56,728 nucleotides of DNA from Planctomycetaceae bacterium (GTDB lineage: Bacteria; Planctomycetota; Planctomycetia; Pirellulales; Pirellulaceae), in contig SKKK01000186.1 of assembly GCA_007121535.1 (NCBI GenBank), forward strand, positions 1 through 56,728. Reading direction: 5' to 3'. A program made the position numbers and the translations under genes. Below, in pieces: positions 16,501 to 26,600 of the stretch. The notes beneath the pieces are model-generated. The model was not told where the DNA came from. It saw only the letters and a list, made by a program, of their open reading frames with translations, and searched no databases. Positions within the stretch are counted from its first letter, which is position 1. Each line of letters starts with the position of its first letter.

Positions 16501-18415
16501 ACCGTTGCCGCCGGGGGACGAAGACGAAGTTGCCGACCAGCAGACGGTGGCGATTTCGTTGACGGACCAGGACCTGACCGGACGCGGGCCGGGAATGCAG
16601 GCGGTCCTCTGGTTTCGCGGCCACGAGTTTGCCGCGCCCCTGATGTTGCGTCATCTGCATGGACCGCGCATCGAGCTGACTCGGCATCACTACGTTTCCA
16701 GTCGGATCACGCTGGTTGGTACCGAAGCGAGGACGACGTCGATCGTGTTCATCTTGGACTGTTCCCAAAGTATGCGCGACCCGATCGCCGTGGAAGCGCC
16801 CGAAATCGCGGGAACTCCGGCCCGTGCTAGCAAAATGCGAGTGGCCATCGACGCCTTGCGCGGGCTGCTGGAACGTTTCGGCGAACGGGGTGATGCGCGG
16901 ATCGGCGTCCGTTTCTTCGGGCATCGCGTCGGCTGGCGGACGGATGTGCCGGATAGCCTGGCGCGGCGCGAAGACTATCCGGAACCCATCTCGCCGACGT
17001 TGCTTCCGTACGCTGACGTCGAATTGGCGCTGCCGTTGGGCCGCTTTGATTCCGTCACGGCGGGTACCGTTGTCCGCCGACTGGAGGCCCTGCAACCCTG
17101 GGGCGAGACCCCGCTGTATCTGTCGCTCCGCCAGGCCTTGCAGGATTTCGGACCGTTGGATGCTCACACCGACCGGCGCGTGGTCGTGATCACCGACGGC
17201 ATCAACTACCAGTTCAATCCGTCCCCGGAATTCGCGCCGTCACGCGCCGAGATCGAACGGGCGTACGCCGAACACGGAGTTCAGATCGACATCCTCGGCT
17301 TCGGGATCCCGGACGACGAGCACGCGACCGCCGTGCGCGAGTTCACGGCGCTGGCAGATCGCACCGGTGGCACCTTCACCTACGCCACCAACGCCTCTGC
17401 GCTTATTCGCGGACTCCAGCAACAGCTCAGCAGGACCACGTTTCGCGTGCTGGACGGGGAAACCGTGCTCGGGCAAGCTGAACTGGGTGGGACGGTGCGG
17501 CTGGACCCCGTGCCGGAGGGCGTGATCGAGGTCGGTCAGGTGCGAGAGCCGGTACAGCTAGAGGGTGGCGAACACCTGCAAGTGCGGCACAGCCGAGCGA
17601 GGCAACGGGTACTCACGTTGCCCTATGACGAGGGCTCGCCACGCTTCGCGCCTTTGATTGCACCTGGCTCGGCCACGGCCACCAATTACCGCGTGGGACT
17701 GCATCGAGCGATCCGATCCGGTCACGCGGTGACCTTTCCCATCTCGTTCCAGACGGCCGACGAAACGATTCCGGTTCGGCCGGGACACGTCTGGATCGAA
17801 ATCACACCGGTCGGCCGCGACCGGGCCGCCGTTGCCGAGAGCTACGTCTTTTTCGACGCCAACTACGAACCGGATCTGCCCGTGCCCCTGATGCACTGCC
17901 GATGTTCCGATTGGCCCGCCGAAGCAACGCAAGCCGAAGTGCGCGTATGGTGTCTGCCCCGGGCGATCGAGTCCGCAGAAGTGGTTGCCTTCAACGCAGT
18001 CGCCGACCGGTTGCCACCGACGGAAGACGGTTTCCCGGTCAAGCGAAGCAACGGGGTTTCCTACCAGGTCCGGCAGATCGCGCCGAATGTCACCGGCGAC
18101 CCGCTCCGCATCCGCGTGGTGCAGCGGCACGATTCCGGCATACCGATCCACGCGCTCAAGCTCGACCTGGCGCCGCCGGCCCATCATGTTGTCCGCCGGT
18201 TCGACGTGCAGCAAGGCGTCGTGCTGCACGATTTCCAGTACGATGCCAATGGCTCGCCACCCGCGGATTCGATCACGCTGCGCTGGCAAACCCGTGACGA
18301 GCTGACCGCACCTGCCTGGCAACTCGAACGTCCCGTGACCCTGGGCATTCGCCAGCAAGACGAAGTCGTCCTCCCGCCCCAGATCCTCGATTTCGGCGAT
18401 TCGGCCACGCGCTGA
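13547..18415 (+). CDS. Membrane-anchored caspase-like / von Willebrand A domain protein
   Basis: This protein has 1622 residues. An N-terminal cytoplasmic tail of about 52 residues precedes one membrane segment (about 53-75). Next comes a caspase-like (peptidase C14-type) fold: the conserved His strand reads VYVSAHA, but the strand that should carry the catalytic Cys reads LILDTH, so the nucleophile appears lost. An EF-hand-like loop, DTNGDGQVSGREL, sits at about 273-285. After a long helical, Glu/Arg-rich middle comes a complete vWA domain starting about 1066, with DCSQS, GETPLYLSL and ITDG forming a MIDAS metal site. A beta-rich C-terminus ends the protein. AAGGATCGAAG lies just before the ATG. 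This is probably an inactive protease-fold scaffold that binds Ca2+ and partner proteins; the role is unknown. Confidence 0.9.
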   Translation: MPLRTEAPNVSSRRTVPQRRGVAAAEATANWKTGSAAKRSGARRGRTSLRRTMGLVLLGLLFLGSAASLVYYVILSPAKTPMVAAIALDYRWPLPPNAWTREDVDGLTDALGGETVSITEVALQGPSSLKELSRQLVAASGRVRRGGTVMVYVSAHAAVDGAGEPCLLLPESDPLDSATWFRLSDLLTELKSVQQRYDCRHLLILDTHRQHTNWSIGLLDDLSQRIEATVRRAEAPNLMVLTSASSGQVGWTSLPLQGSAFGYWLRYGLAGEADTNGDGQVSGRELAAYLQRNVDRWAQTHRASRQVPLLIPADAPDFPLTWSLNPRALERLRRADDSHAVESGSLSRDRIAWLWNQHDELATLLPGHYAPHRWHQIQHDLLWLEQAALAGRGYHEVVERMSSRLEGDIHSLLEQVRELDASAIASPIRLTAALTGDRSLANAEMTVGTPPLAEYLGIPPGAARDAGDSPFGQLLTRHRPVQLSPDDPLIEQVLDLHEYAATLAVPRELPDAAADSRAHRVIRPMLEPPDQARRTIEDRLFEGGSSATELARQVVDVQRQYRQLDVQQATLARGYQVRDRVWAAFPYLAAWSCRPVNRDLSSNAETDSTGEPSDLDAPQRVDALSALTNQLDRALQQVERDRGRDEESPDALAAIDTLATDASDQLDALLGLLEDQARRVALPGPASPHLLNELEGLLATPLVSAELRATLYSRYLTAAGEVDRVAVPQADDGTVAETQEQASVPSAAEIVDVPEPGSCPPARLVAALLPGDNERWLIEAERDLSAFGETLRQTLRHAVPSAGRIPADDLPIDASSPPRREDAETVDPTDPWQHDRRLRRLVALASHGVRDPFQPMRRRALQELLLWHAKQSVDDFWGVIDPDRPPYFETVAQAHLDNAVRLGSPAPPIAREIRRLGDLLDRRKQAARTGVQTLSTDLLLIDEHADLTAQVGIRATPQTPDLPAGIATVRLRDQLGPLPGTDRSVPLPPGDEDEVADQQTVAISLTDQDLTGRGPGMQAVLWFRGHEFAAPLMLRHLHGPRIELTRHHYVSSRITLVGTEARTTSIVFILDCSQSMRDPIAVEAPEIAGTPARASKMRVAIDALRGLLERFGERGDARIGVRFFGHRVGWRTDVPDSLARREDYPEPISPTLLPYADVELALPLGRFDSVTAGTVVRRLEALQPWGETPLYLSLRQALQDFGPLDAHTDRRVVVITDGINYQFNPSPEFAPSRAEIERAYAEHGVQIDILGFGIPDDEHATAVREFTALADRTGGTFTYATNASALIRGLQQQLSRTTFRVLDGETVLGQAELGGTVRLDPVPEGVIEVGQVREPVQLEGGEHLQVRHSRARQRVLTLPYDEGSPRFAPLIAPGSATATNYRVGLHRAIRSGHAVTFPISFQTADETIPVRPGHVWIEITPVGRDRAAVAESYVFFDANYEPDLPVPLMHCRCSDWPAEATQAEVRVWCLPRAIESAEVVAFNAVADRLPPTEDGFPVKRSNGVSYQVRQIAPNVTGDPLRIRVVQRHDSGIPIHALKLDLAPPAHHVVRRFDVQQGVVLHDFQYDANGSPPADSITLRWQTRDELTAPAWQLERPVTLGIRQQDEVVLPPQILDFGDSATR

Positions 18416-18440
18416 CAAACACGAGCATCCCGTGAATGCC

Positions 18441-19772
18441 TTATGGGTTGATACTCTCGATCACCGCTTTGATCTCGGCCCGGTTGGGCCACGGCTGGCT
18501 TCCCCGGACGTTGCGGTCGAGCAGTCGGCCGTAGATCGCGCCGATGCCGCGGGTCGCCCAACGCGGGATCTCCGTCAGGATGTCGTCGTCGGAACGGAAG
18601 TCCTTTTGCGGCCAGACGCCGTCCCGCCGTCGAAAACGGTCTTCACTCATCATCGGCCGGTCGGCAAACACCTCCAATCCGGCGTCGATCGCGCTGTCGC
18701 TGGTCATCGTGGCCCAATGCTCCCAGCCCGCGTATTGCTCGTTGCCCGGGCGGAGCGTATTCCAGGCGATCCCACGAGCCAGGTACTCGCCCCTGTTCGC
18801 AGGTTCCGGATCCCTTCCCCGCCCGATATCGCTGTCGGAATAGCGGGCGCCCAGCCAGTGATGCCAGCCGCCGACTTGCGGGACGAGATCGTCCAACCAC
18901 CATTGGATTTTCGCCTGATCGGCCCAGAATTCCACATCCCAGCCGATGCCCATGGACCAGCCGGGGACGGGGCCAAGCCGAGCGGCCAAATAGCGGTTGA
19001 TGCGCCGGCTGTGCTCGCCGTCGTACCCTCCCGGCAGATTGGAAAAGTCTTCGCTGCCGCCCTTGCCCCACATCCAAAGATGCAGCCAACCGCCTCGCTC
19101 CGACCACTCGGACGCTGCCGCTTCGAGTGCCGCAAAGGTTCTGACATCAGGCGTCGCGGGTGCGGTGCGCAGACTGGCGGTCGAACCGACCTCGAACCAA
19201 CCGTGGCCGACCGTGGGAATATGGCCGCCATTAAAGCCATGGTTCTCGTGAAACTCGGCGATGTAAGCTTGCATCGCGGCCAGGTCGTCATGCCAATGGC
19301 CTACGTCCGGCATCATGATCAGAATCGGCGTGCATTTGACCAACTGGCCATCGGGTCCTTTCTGATGTGCCCAAGCGGTTCGTTCGTCCGGGATTTGCCC
19401 GCTCCAGCCGATCCGGTTCGGGTTGCTGGATGGCGCTACGTCGACGATCAGTTCCAAGCCGTCGAGTGCCGCGATCGGCGAACGCGTCTTGCCGGTCCAG
19501 CGGCCCGGCAATGACCCGCCGAAACGGTAGACGTAAGTGTCGTTCGAACCGGAGTACCACAGCAGGCTGGTGCGATGCACCTCGCCGCTCTCGTGCGTCC
19601 AGACGCACGAGCCTTCCACATCCCACTTGGCGACACCGTCGGCAGCTCCCGCCGCTTCGATCGGGAAGTCGACCCAGTGGTACAATTCGATTTCTTGGGA
19701 CGGCTTTGCCCAACCGGAAAGGGTTCCGCTGGCGAAAACGATACCGGCCAGTAGCCACGAGATGCGATTCAT
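18441..19772 (-). CDS. Secreted DUF5060-like / glycosidase-like protein
   Basis: This protein has 443 residues. The ATG at 19772 is preferred because GGAGG stands upstream and a signal peptide follows directly (SWLLAGIVFASGTLSGWA); an upstream in-frame ATG at 19859 would bury the signal. The N-terminal about 100 mature residues (LYHWVDFPIEA...YVYRFGGSLPGRWTGKT) resemble the DUF5060 beta-sandwich found before glycoside hydrolase barrels. The rest has many Trp and acidic residues (LHLWMWG, WDVEFWADQAKIQWW, GARYSD), consistent with a sugar-binding barrel. It converges with the caspase-like gene with only 25 bases between the stops. The family call is tentative. Confidence 0.72.
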   Translation of the reverse strand: MNRISWLLAGIVFASGTLSGWAKPSQEIELYHWVDFPIEAAGAADGVAKWDVEGSCVWTHESGEVHRTSLLWYSGSNDTYVYRFGGSLPGRWTGKTRSPIAALDGLELIVDVAPSSNPNRIGWSGQIPDERTAWAHQKGPDGQLVKCTPILIMMPDVGHWHDDLAAMQAYIAEFHENHGFNGGHIPTVGHGWFEVGSTASLRTAPATPDVRTFAALEAAASEWSERGGWLHLWMWGKGGSEDFSNLPGGYDGEHSRRINRYLAARLGPVPGWSMGIGWDVEFWADQAKIQWWLDDLVPQVGGWHHWLGARYSDSDIGRGRDPEPANRGEYLARGIAWNTLRPGNEQYAGWEHWATMTSDSAIDAGLEVFADRPMMSEDRFRRRDGVWPQKDFRSDDDILTEIPRWATRGIGAIYGRLLDRNVRGSQPWPNRAEIKAVIESINP

Positions 19773-19930
19773 GCTGGTAATTCCTCCGCTGGATAAAATC
19801 GTCGTCAGTTCGTCCAAAAAACGAGCAGCCTGCTTCGACACCGTAACCAACCCGCCCACGTGGTTCGGTCTCTCCGCGACCGATGCGGTCTTGTTACGAC
19901 CTGTTAGCAGTATAGTCGATTTTGAACGGG

Positions 19931-19980
19931 ACGACCCCTTTCGCCCGATTCCACCAAGAAATATCTGGCCGGGTGCTTAT
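19931..19980. repeat. Dispersed element, copy A (half element)
   Basis: It contains only the CGACCCC-TTTCGCCCGATTCC-ACCAAGAAATATCTGGCCGGGTGCTTA half of the hairpin element found in full at 43679-43787. It lies just upstream of the helicase operon and directly abuts sequence related, on the minus strand, to the lyase gene at 39825-43631. Confidence 0.75.
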
Positions 19981-20176
19981 CCGAATCCGGGACATCGGCG
20001 TGAAACTCAAGGTAATACCCATGGTTCCCCTTCGTATCGACGATGAGTACTGCGACTTGGCCCGCGGTTGTATATACATCGACGATTTGAGATACTGTTC
20101 TCCGCTGGTCGAGCACGGTTGGCTGATCGTGACGTCGTTCGGCCAGCAATTGCCAACCGCGAAAGTGAAAGGTGCG
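19981..20176. other. Helicase-operon leader carrying an antisense lyase-gene remnant
   Basis: This stretch is nearly identical to 36626-36829, the region upstream of the helicase remnant. On the minus strand near 19985-20035 it can be read as [15 protein letters not shown], which resembles HELLLEFHADDPDFD of the exo-lyase-like protein. The defence operon therefore seems to start inside a fragment of an older lyase-like gene. In frame with the helicase there is an ATG at 20021 behind AAGG, so translation could begin earlier than I chose. Confidence 0.5.
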
Positions 20177-23100
20177 ATGCCCCGAATATTCGACAACATC
20201 GATCAGTCATTGCTCCCGGCTTTGGCCGAGACGCTGCAGGTATCCAACCGTGCCGACTTCTGCGTGGGCTACTTCAATTTGCGTGGTTGGCGGCACTTGG
20301 ATTCTTACGTGGACCAGTGGTCGGGTCAGGACGATCACTGCTGTCGCCTGCTCGTAGGCATGCAGCGACTGCCGCAACAAGAGTTGCGGGACGCATTGCG
20401 ATTGGTCAAAGAGAACGGCCTCGACAACCAGACTGCGTTGCGCGTGAAGCGGGATCTTGCCGAGGAGTTTCGAAATCAGCTAACGGTCGGATGCCCAACG
20501 AACACGGACGAGATTGGACTGCGGCGTCTGGCCAGCCAAATCAAAGCCAGAAAAGTTCGCGTCAAGCTATTCTTGCGCCATCCACTTCACGCCAAGTTGT
20601 ACCTGTTGTTTCGGTCTGATCGGATCAATCCGATCGTCGGGTACCTCGGCAGCAGCAATCTGACCATGGCCGGGCTGGCAGGACAGGGCGAGTTGAATGT
20701 CGACGTCCTGGACCATGATGCAACGCAAAAGCTCGCAGTCTGGTTCCAGCAGCGTTGGGACGACCGTTGGTGCATCGACATCTCGAAGGATTTGGTCGAG
20801 ATCATCGACCAGAGCTGGGCGCGGCCGGACAGGGTGCCTCCGTACCATATCTATTTGAAGATGGCGTACCATTTATCCCAAGATGCCCGTGCCGGCTTAA
20901 CGGAGTTCCGTATCCCTGCCGATTTCCAAAACAAACTGTTCGAGTACCAGACGGCAGCGGTCAAGATCGCGGCGCATCACCTGAACCGGTACCGCGGGGT
21001 GTTGGTCGGTGATGTGGTTGGGCTCGGAAAGACGCTGATGGCCACGGCGCTGGCGAGAATCTTCGAGGACGACCACGGGCTGAGCACACTGATCATTTGC
21101 CCGAAAAACCTTGTGAAAATGTGGCAGTTCCACGTCGACCACTACCGACTGCACGCCAAAGTCCTTCCGATCAGTCGGGCGATCAGGGAACTGCCCAACG
21201 TACCCGCGCGTTTCCGGCTGGTACTGATCGACGAGAGCCACAATCTTCGGAATCGTGATGGCAAGACGTACCGGGCCATCCACGAATACATCCAGACCAG
21301 CGAAAGCCGCTGCATTCTGCTGACGGCCACGCCCTACAACAAAACGTTTCTGGACTTGTCGAGCCAGCTTCGTCTGTTCGTCCCGGACGACAAGGACATC
21401 GGGCTTCGGCCTGAACAACTGTTGCGGCAAATCGGCGAAACCGAGTTTATCCGTCGGCACCAATGTCCCGTTCGTTCCTTGGCGGCTTTCGAAAAGAGCG
21501 AGTTTTCGGAGGATTGGCAGGAACTCATGCGGCTGTACCTGGTTCGCCGCACGCGCAGCTTCATCCAAGACAACTATGCGGAAGTCGAATGCACCGGTTG
21601 CGGCAGCGGTGTCAAGGCTACCGATTCGAAATGCGCCGCATGCGGCAGGGCCAAACCGAAAGACGGGCGTCGCTTTCTGACATTTGAAGACGGCTCGCGC
21701 TCGTATTTTCCAACCCGCAGGCCTCGGACCGTGGCCTTTTCGATCGATGATGACGATCCGGACGACCAATACGCTCGTCTCTATTCCGATGAAGCCGTTC
21801 GGATCATCAACAACCTGGGACTGCCCCGGTATGGTCTGGGCAACTACGTCGCCCCCGACCCGAAACATCCACCCACGCAATCCGAGGCGCGGCAACTGGC
21901 AGGTCTTTCTCGCGCAGGTAAACGGCTGATGGGTTTTTGCCGCACCAACCTGTTCAAGAGATTGGAGAGCAGCGGACAAGCCTTCATTCAGTCGGTCGAG
22001 CGACACATTCTTCGCAATTACGTCTTTTTGCACGCGATCACGAACGACGAACGATTACCCATCGGGACGCAGGATGCGGAAATGCTCGATCCGCGCTACT
22101 ACGACGCCGACGCGGAAACTGGTGACCTGTTCGGCACGAATAACGATGATACTGTGGTGGAAGAGCCCCTCACTAGCCTGCGCTCGGAAAGCGACTACGA
22201 GGCCCGCGCGGCTGAAGTCTACGCCCAATACGCCGGGCCATACAAGCGTCGTTTCGGCTGGCTTCAACCGGGGCTGTTCATCGACGGTTTGGAACGCGAC
22301 CTGCGCAAGGATGCACGAGCACTGATTCGGTTTCTCAAAAAGTGCGGGCCCTGGGATGCGTCGCAGGATACGAAGCTCGCCGCTCTTCGACAATTGCTCG
22401 TATCGCAGTATCCCGATGAAAAGGTGCTTGTATTCACGCAATTTGCCGACACCGTTCGATACCTTGAACAACACCTGCAGTCCCCGGGCATCGGCCGATT
22501 GGTCGGAGTGACCGGCGACACGTCGGATCCGACGATGGTCGCCTGGCGATTCAGTCCGGACAGTAACGAGTACCGCGAACAATTGCGCCCGGAAGACGAA
22601 TTGCGGGTACTGATCGCCACCGACGTGTTGAGCGAAGGGCAGAACCTGCAGGACTGCTGTGTGGTCGTCAACTACGACCTGCCGTGGGCGATCATACGTC
22701 TGATCCAGCGAGCCGGGCGTGTTGACCGAATCGGCCAGAAGTCGGAGAGCATCCATTGCCATTCGTTTCTTCCGGCCGACGGCGTCGAGCGGATCATCCG
22801 GCTTCGCTCGAGAGTGAAGCGGCGGCTGCAAGAGAATGCCGAGGTGGTCGGGACGGACGAGGCGTTTTTCGAGGGCGACGAAAGCGAAGCGACCATCTTG
22901 GATCTGTACAACGAAAAGGCGGGCATCCTGGACGGTGAAGACGAAACCGAAGTCGATCTCTCGTCCTACGCGTACCAGATCTGGAAGAATGCTATCGAAG
23001 TCGATGCGACGCTGCAGAAAACCATTCCGGCGCTTCCCTCGGTGGTCTACTCCACAAAGGATCACGTACCGTCAGATAAAGAACCGGAAGGCGTGCTGGC

Positions 23101-23629
23101 GTACGTCCGTACAGCCGAGGGAAACGATGCGCTCGCGTGGATCAACCGGAAAGGGGAAAGCGTGACCGAATCGCAGTACGCTATTTTGAAAGCAGCGGCC
23201 TGCCCGCCGGACACTCCGGCGCTGGAACGACATCACAAGCACCACGATCTGGTACGAGACGCCGTCAAATTCATCGCCACCGAAGAACGCTCGACCGGCG
23301 GCCAGCTTGGGCGTCCCTCCGGTGCTCGTTTCCGGACCTACGAGCGGCTCAAACGATTCATCGACGAAATCGAAGAAAAAATGCCCCTGTTCGATTCCGG
23401 CACGCTTCGGCGGGCCGTCGACCAGATCTATCGCCACCCGCTACGGCAGTCGGCGACCGATACGCTTAATCGTCAACTGCGCAGTGGCGCCGGCGACGAC
23501 GAACTCGCCAATATCGTGGTCGCTCTGTACGAAGCAGACCATCTGTGCATCGTCCAAGAGGAAGAACATTCTCAAGAGGCTCAGATCATCTGCTCGCTGG
23601 GGCTTCGGCAATCGGAAGGAGGCAACTAG
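20177..23629 (+). CDS. PLD-nuclease-like / SNF2 family helicase of a defence operon
   Basis: This protein has 1150 residues from ATG 20177, chosen for the AAAGG five bases upstream and because MPRIFDNI is, as I recall, a typical start in this family. An earlier ATG at 20021 remains possible. The N-terminal part has a phospholipase-D-type HxK motif at about 137 (HAKLYLLF...GSSNLTMAG). The helicase has Walker A VVGLGKT (about 279), DESH (about 351), TATP (about 383), a CTGC...CAAC zinc ribbon (about 472-490), then the second RecA lobe ([11 protein letters not shown]) ending in [11 protein letters not shown] (about 845). It is expected to translocate on double-stranded DNA using ATP. It is two bases upstream of the methyltransferase in one operon. 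DISARM and related systems also pair SNF2 helicases with methyltransferases, but the other DISARM genes are absent here. Confidence 0.93.
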   Translation: MPRIFDNIDQSLLPALAETLQVSNRADFCVGYFNLRGWRHLDSYVDQWSGQDDHCCRLLVGMQRLPQQELRDALRLVKENGLDNQTALRVKRDLAEEFRNQLTVGCPTNTDEIGLRRLASQIKARKVRVKLFLRHPLHAKLYLLFRSDRINPIVGYLGSSNLTMAGLAGQGELNVDVLDHDATQKLAVWFQQRWDDRWCIDISKDLVEIIDQSWARPDRVPPYHIYLKMAYHLSQDARAGLTEFRIPADFQNKLFEYQTAAVKIAAHHLNRYRGVLVGDVVGLGKTLMATALARIFEDDHGLSTLIICPKNLVKMWQFHVDHYRLHAKVLPISRAIRELPNVPARFRLVLIDESHNLRNRDGKTYRAIHEYIQTSESRCILLTATPYNKTFLDLSSQLRLFVPDDKDIGLRPEQLLRQIGETEFIRRHQCPVRSLAAFEKSEFSEDWQELMRLYLVRRTRSFIQDNYAEVECTGCGSGVKATDSKCAACGRAKPKDGRRFLTFEDGSRSYFPTRRPRTVAFSIDDDDPDDQYARLYSDEAVRIINNLGLPRYGLGNYVAPDPKHPPTQSEARQLAGLSRAGKRLMGFCRTNLFKRLESSGQAFIQSVERHILRNYVFLHAITNDERLPIGTQDAEMLDPRYYDADAETGDLFGTNNDDTVVEEPLTSLRSESDYEARAAEVYAQYAGPYKRRFGWLQPGLFIDGLERDLRKDARALIRFLKKCGPWDASQDTKLAALRQLLVSQYPDEKVLVFTQFADTVRYLEQHLQSPGIGRLVGVTGDTSDPTMVAWRFSPDSNEYREQLRPEDELRVLIATDVLSEGQNLQDCCVVVNYDLPWAIIRLIQRAGRVDRIGQKSESIHCHSFLPADGVERIIRLRSRVKRRLQENAEVVGTDEAFFEGDESEATILDLYNEKAGILDGEDETEVDLSSYAYQIWKNAIEVDATLQKTIPALPSVVYSTKDHVPSDKEPEGVLAYVRTAEGNDALAWINRKGESVTESQYAILKAAACPPDTPALERHHKHHDLVRDAVKFIATEERSTGGQLGRPSGARFRTYERLKRFIDEIEEKMPLFDSGTLRRAVDQIYRHPLRQSATDTLNRQLRSGAGDDELANIVVALYEADHLCIVQEEEHSQEAQIICSLGLRQSEGGN

Positions 23630-23631
23630 AG

Positions 23632-26600
23632 ATGACGCTGAATCTCGCGCGTGTGCGAAAATGCCTGAAAGACTGCGATCTCGTCGGACTGTTCACCCAG
23701 GAACTCGGTTGGGACCGCCACGCCGGCGATTTGTTGGTGAACGTCGGGCACGAAGAATACCCGTTGTCGGTAATCGCGGAAAAACGCCGGATGTTTGCGT
23801 ACGAGTGTCCGGCCCGAGATGGTGAAGGAATTCCCGATTATGGCACGCGTCGAAAGATCGAACGCCAAGTCGCGCGCACGGTGCACGAGCACCTGATCGT
23901 TTTCACCGACGCCGACCGCAGCACGCAGCTCTGGCAGTGGGTGAAACGCGAACCCGCTCGCCCCACTGCTTGCCGCGAACATACCTACCACATTTCGCAG
24001 CCCGGCGATGCGCTGATCCAGAAGCTGGCCGCCATCGAGTTCACCCTGGAAGAAGAGGAGGGCTTGACCGTCGTCGACGTGGCTGGCCGCACCCGAGCCG
24101 CATTCGACATGGACCGCGTGACGCGCCGGTTTTACGATCGCTTCAAGACCGAGCACACCGCGTTCTTGAAGTTCATCAAAGGGATCTCAACCGAAGACAA
24201 CCGCCAGTGGTATGCCTCGCTGATGTTGAACCGGCTGATGTTCGTCTATTTCATCCAGAAGAAGGGATTCCTGGACGGCGATCCCGACTATCTGCGCAAC
24301 CGGCTGCGGATGATGCGGCAACTTCGTGGCAAGGACAAATTCCTGTCCTTTTATCGACACTTCTTATTGCGATTGTTCCACGAGGGACTGGGCAGTCCCA
24401 ACCGGAACGTGGAATTGGATGAACTGCTTGGGAATGTGCCGTTCATGAACGGCGGTCTGTTCGACGTCCACGAATTGGAAGAGCACAACCCGGACATCGC
24501 CATCGCCGACAACGCTTTCGAGAAACTCTTCGATTTCTTCGATGCCTATAGCTGGCACCTTGATGAACGGCCTCTGCGGAACGACAACGAAATCAACCCG
24601 GACGTCCTGGGCTACATTTTCGAAAAATACGTCAACCAGAAACAAATGGGCGCCTACTACACCAAGGAGGACATCACCGATTACATCGCCAAAAATACGA
24701 TCATCCCCTGTGTGTTTGCCAAGGCACAGCGCGATTGCCCGGTGGGCTTTGAGTCTGACTCGCCGGTCTGGGCGCTCTTGTCAGATGATCCGGATCGCTA
24801 CATCTACCCGGCCGTCCGACACGGAGTGCTCGGCGAAGAAGGCAATGTCATCCCATTGCCCGAAGCCATTGCTTCGGGTGTTGACGATGTGTCACGGCGC
24901 GAGCGATGGAACGAGCCGGCCGAATCCCCGTACGCGCTACCTACGGAGACGTGGCGGGAACACGTGGCTCGACGCACGCGATGCCTGGAGATCCGCGACA
25001 AACTGGCCGCAGGCAAAGTGCATGAAATCGATGATCTGATCACTCTGAACCTGGACATCTGCCAGTTCGCCCTGGACGCGATCCAGAACTGCGAAGGTCC
25101 GGCGGTACTCCGCGCCTTCTACTACGCCATCGCCGGCCGCATGCCGGAGAAATCGAACCAGCACTTTCGACCGGGCATCAGCGTGCTCGACCCGACATGC
25201 GGATCCGGCGCGTTCCTTTTTGCCGCCCTTAATATCCTGGAACCCCTGTATGACGCGTGCCTGCAGCGAATGCAGAGCTTTCTGGAAGAGGAGAAACCGC
25301 CGACCGTCCCCTCGATCGCAGACGAAATCAAGGCCACGATCGCCGCGGGCGAAAGCGCAACGGTGGAATTCAAGTCGACGGCGCGCTGGGACGTACACCA
25401 GAAGTGCCCGAACAAGGTGATGGAACGCGTGATCGTTGAATCGGTGGCCGCCTTCTTGAACACCAAAGGCGGTACGCTCTTGATCGGTGTCGAGGATAAC
25501 GGCGTCATCTTCGGTCTCGAATCCGATTATCGGGTATGGGGCAAGAAAGGCAACCGCGATCTGTTCGAGAACTGGCTGCTGACGCGGCTCACCGACCACT
25601 TCGGCAAGAGCAGCGCCACGCTACTCGCCGTAGATTTCGGTCGCATCGACGGCAAGGAGGTTTGCCGCGTCATCGTGCAACCCTCGCCGACGGCCGTCTA
25701 TCTCAAAGAAGGAAACACCGATCGCTTTTGGGTGCGCGTGGGCAACTCCAAACGCGAACTGTCCACCTCGGACGCGGTCAAATACATCAAGCAGCGGTTC
25801 GACGACCAACCATCACCGCCGCCTTACGTACCCCTGGTCGCGCCGGCTACGATGGTGACCGGCCGCGTCCGCCATCGACAGTTCCAGCGAATCCTGGCTC
25901 AAGCGGCCGATCATCCCAACCAACGGTACTTCATTCTTAAGTCGATCATCATTGGGAATCTATTCGGCGTCGACATCATGGAAGAGGCCGTCGAGATCTG
26001 CAAGCTGCGACTCTTTCTGAAGCTGGTTGCGCAGGTCGAGACGGCAAACCAGATCGAACCGCTGCCCGATATCGACTTCAACATCCGTGCCGGCAACACG
26101 CTGGTTGGCTTCACGTCGCTCGAAGATGTCGAACGAGCCATGACCCGGGATCTTTCCGGACAAAAGCGTCTGCTGACCGGCGATGATAGGCAAGCCTTGG
26201 ACGATATTCGCGAACGAGCACACGTCGCAGATCGCGCGTACCAACTCTTTAGGCAACAACAAACGAAACTGGGCGGTGCGGTAAGCTACGAAGACAAGCA
26301 AGAACTCCGCCGACGCCTGACAGAACTCAGCAGCGAACTCGACGCGTATCTTGCCCATGATTACGGCGTCGATCCTACCAAACTGAAGGTTTATACATCA
26401 TGGAAGAATTCGCATCAGCCGTTCCATTGGCTCGCGGAGTTCTACGGCAGTATGAAAGAAGGTGGATTCGACGTCGTCATTGGGAATCCCCCATACGTTG
26501 AATATAGCAAGGTGCGACGGACGTACAGGATTCGAAAATTTGCAACTGAGTTATGTGGCAATCTCTATGCTATGTGCACAGAGCGCAGCCTAGAAGTTCT

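Noticed and set aside
19922-20176. N-terminal extension of the helicase from 19922
   Set aside because: The first 20 codons are dispersed element copy A read through, and the next part matches a lyase fragment on the opposite strand, so I chose ATG 20177; ATG 20021 cannot be excluded.
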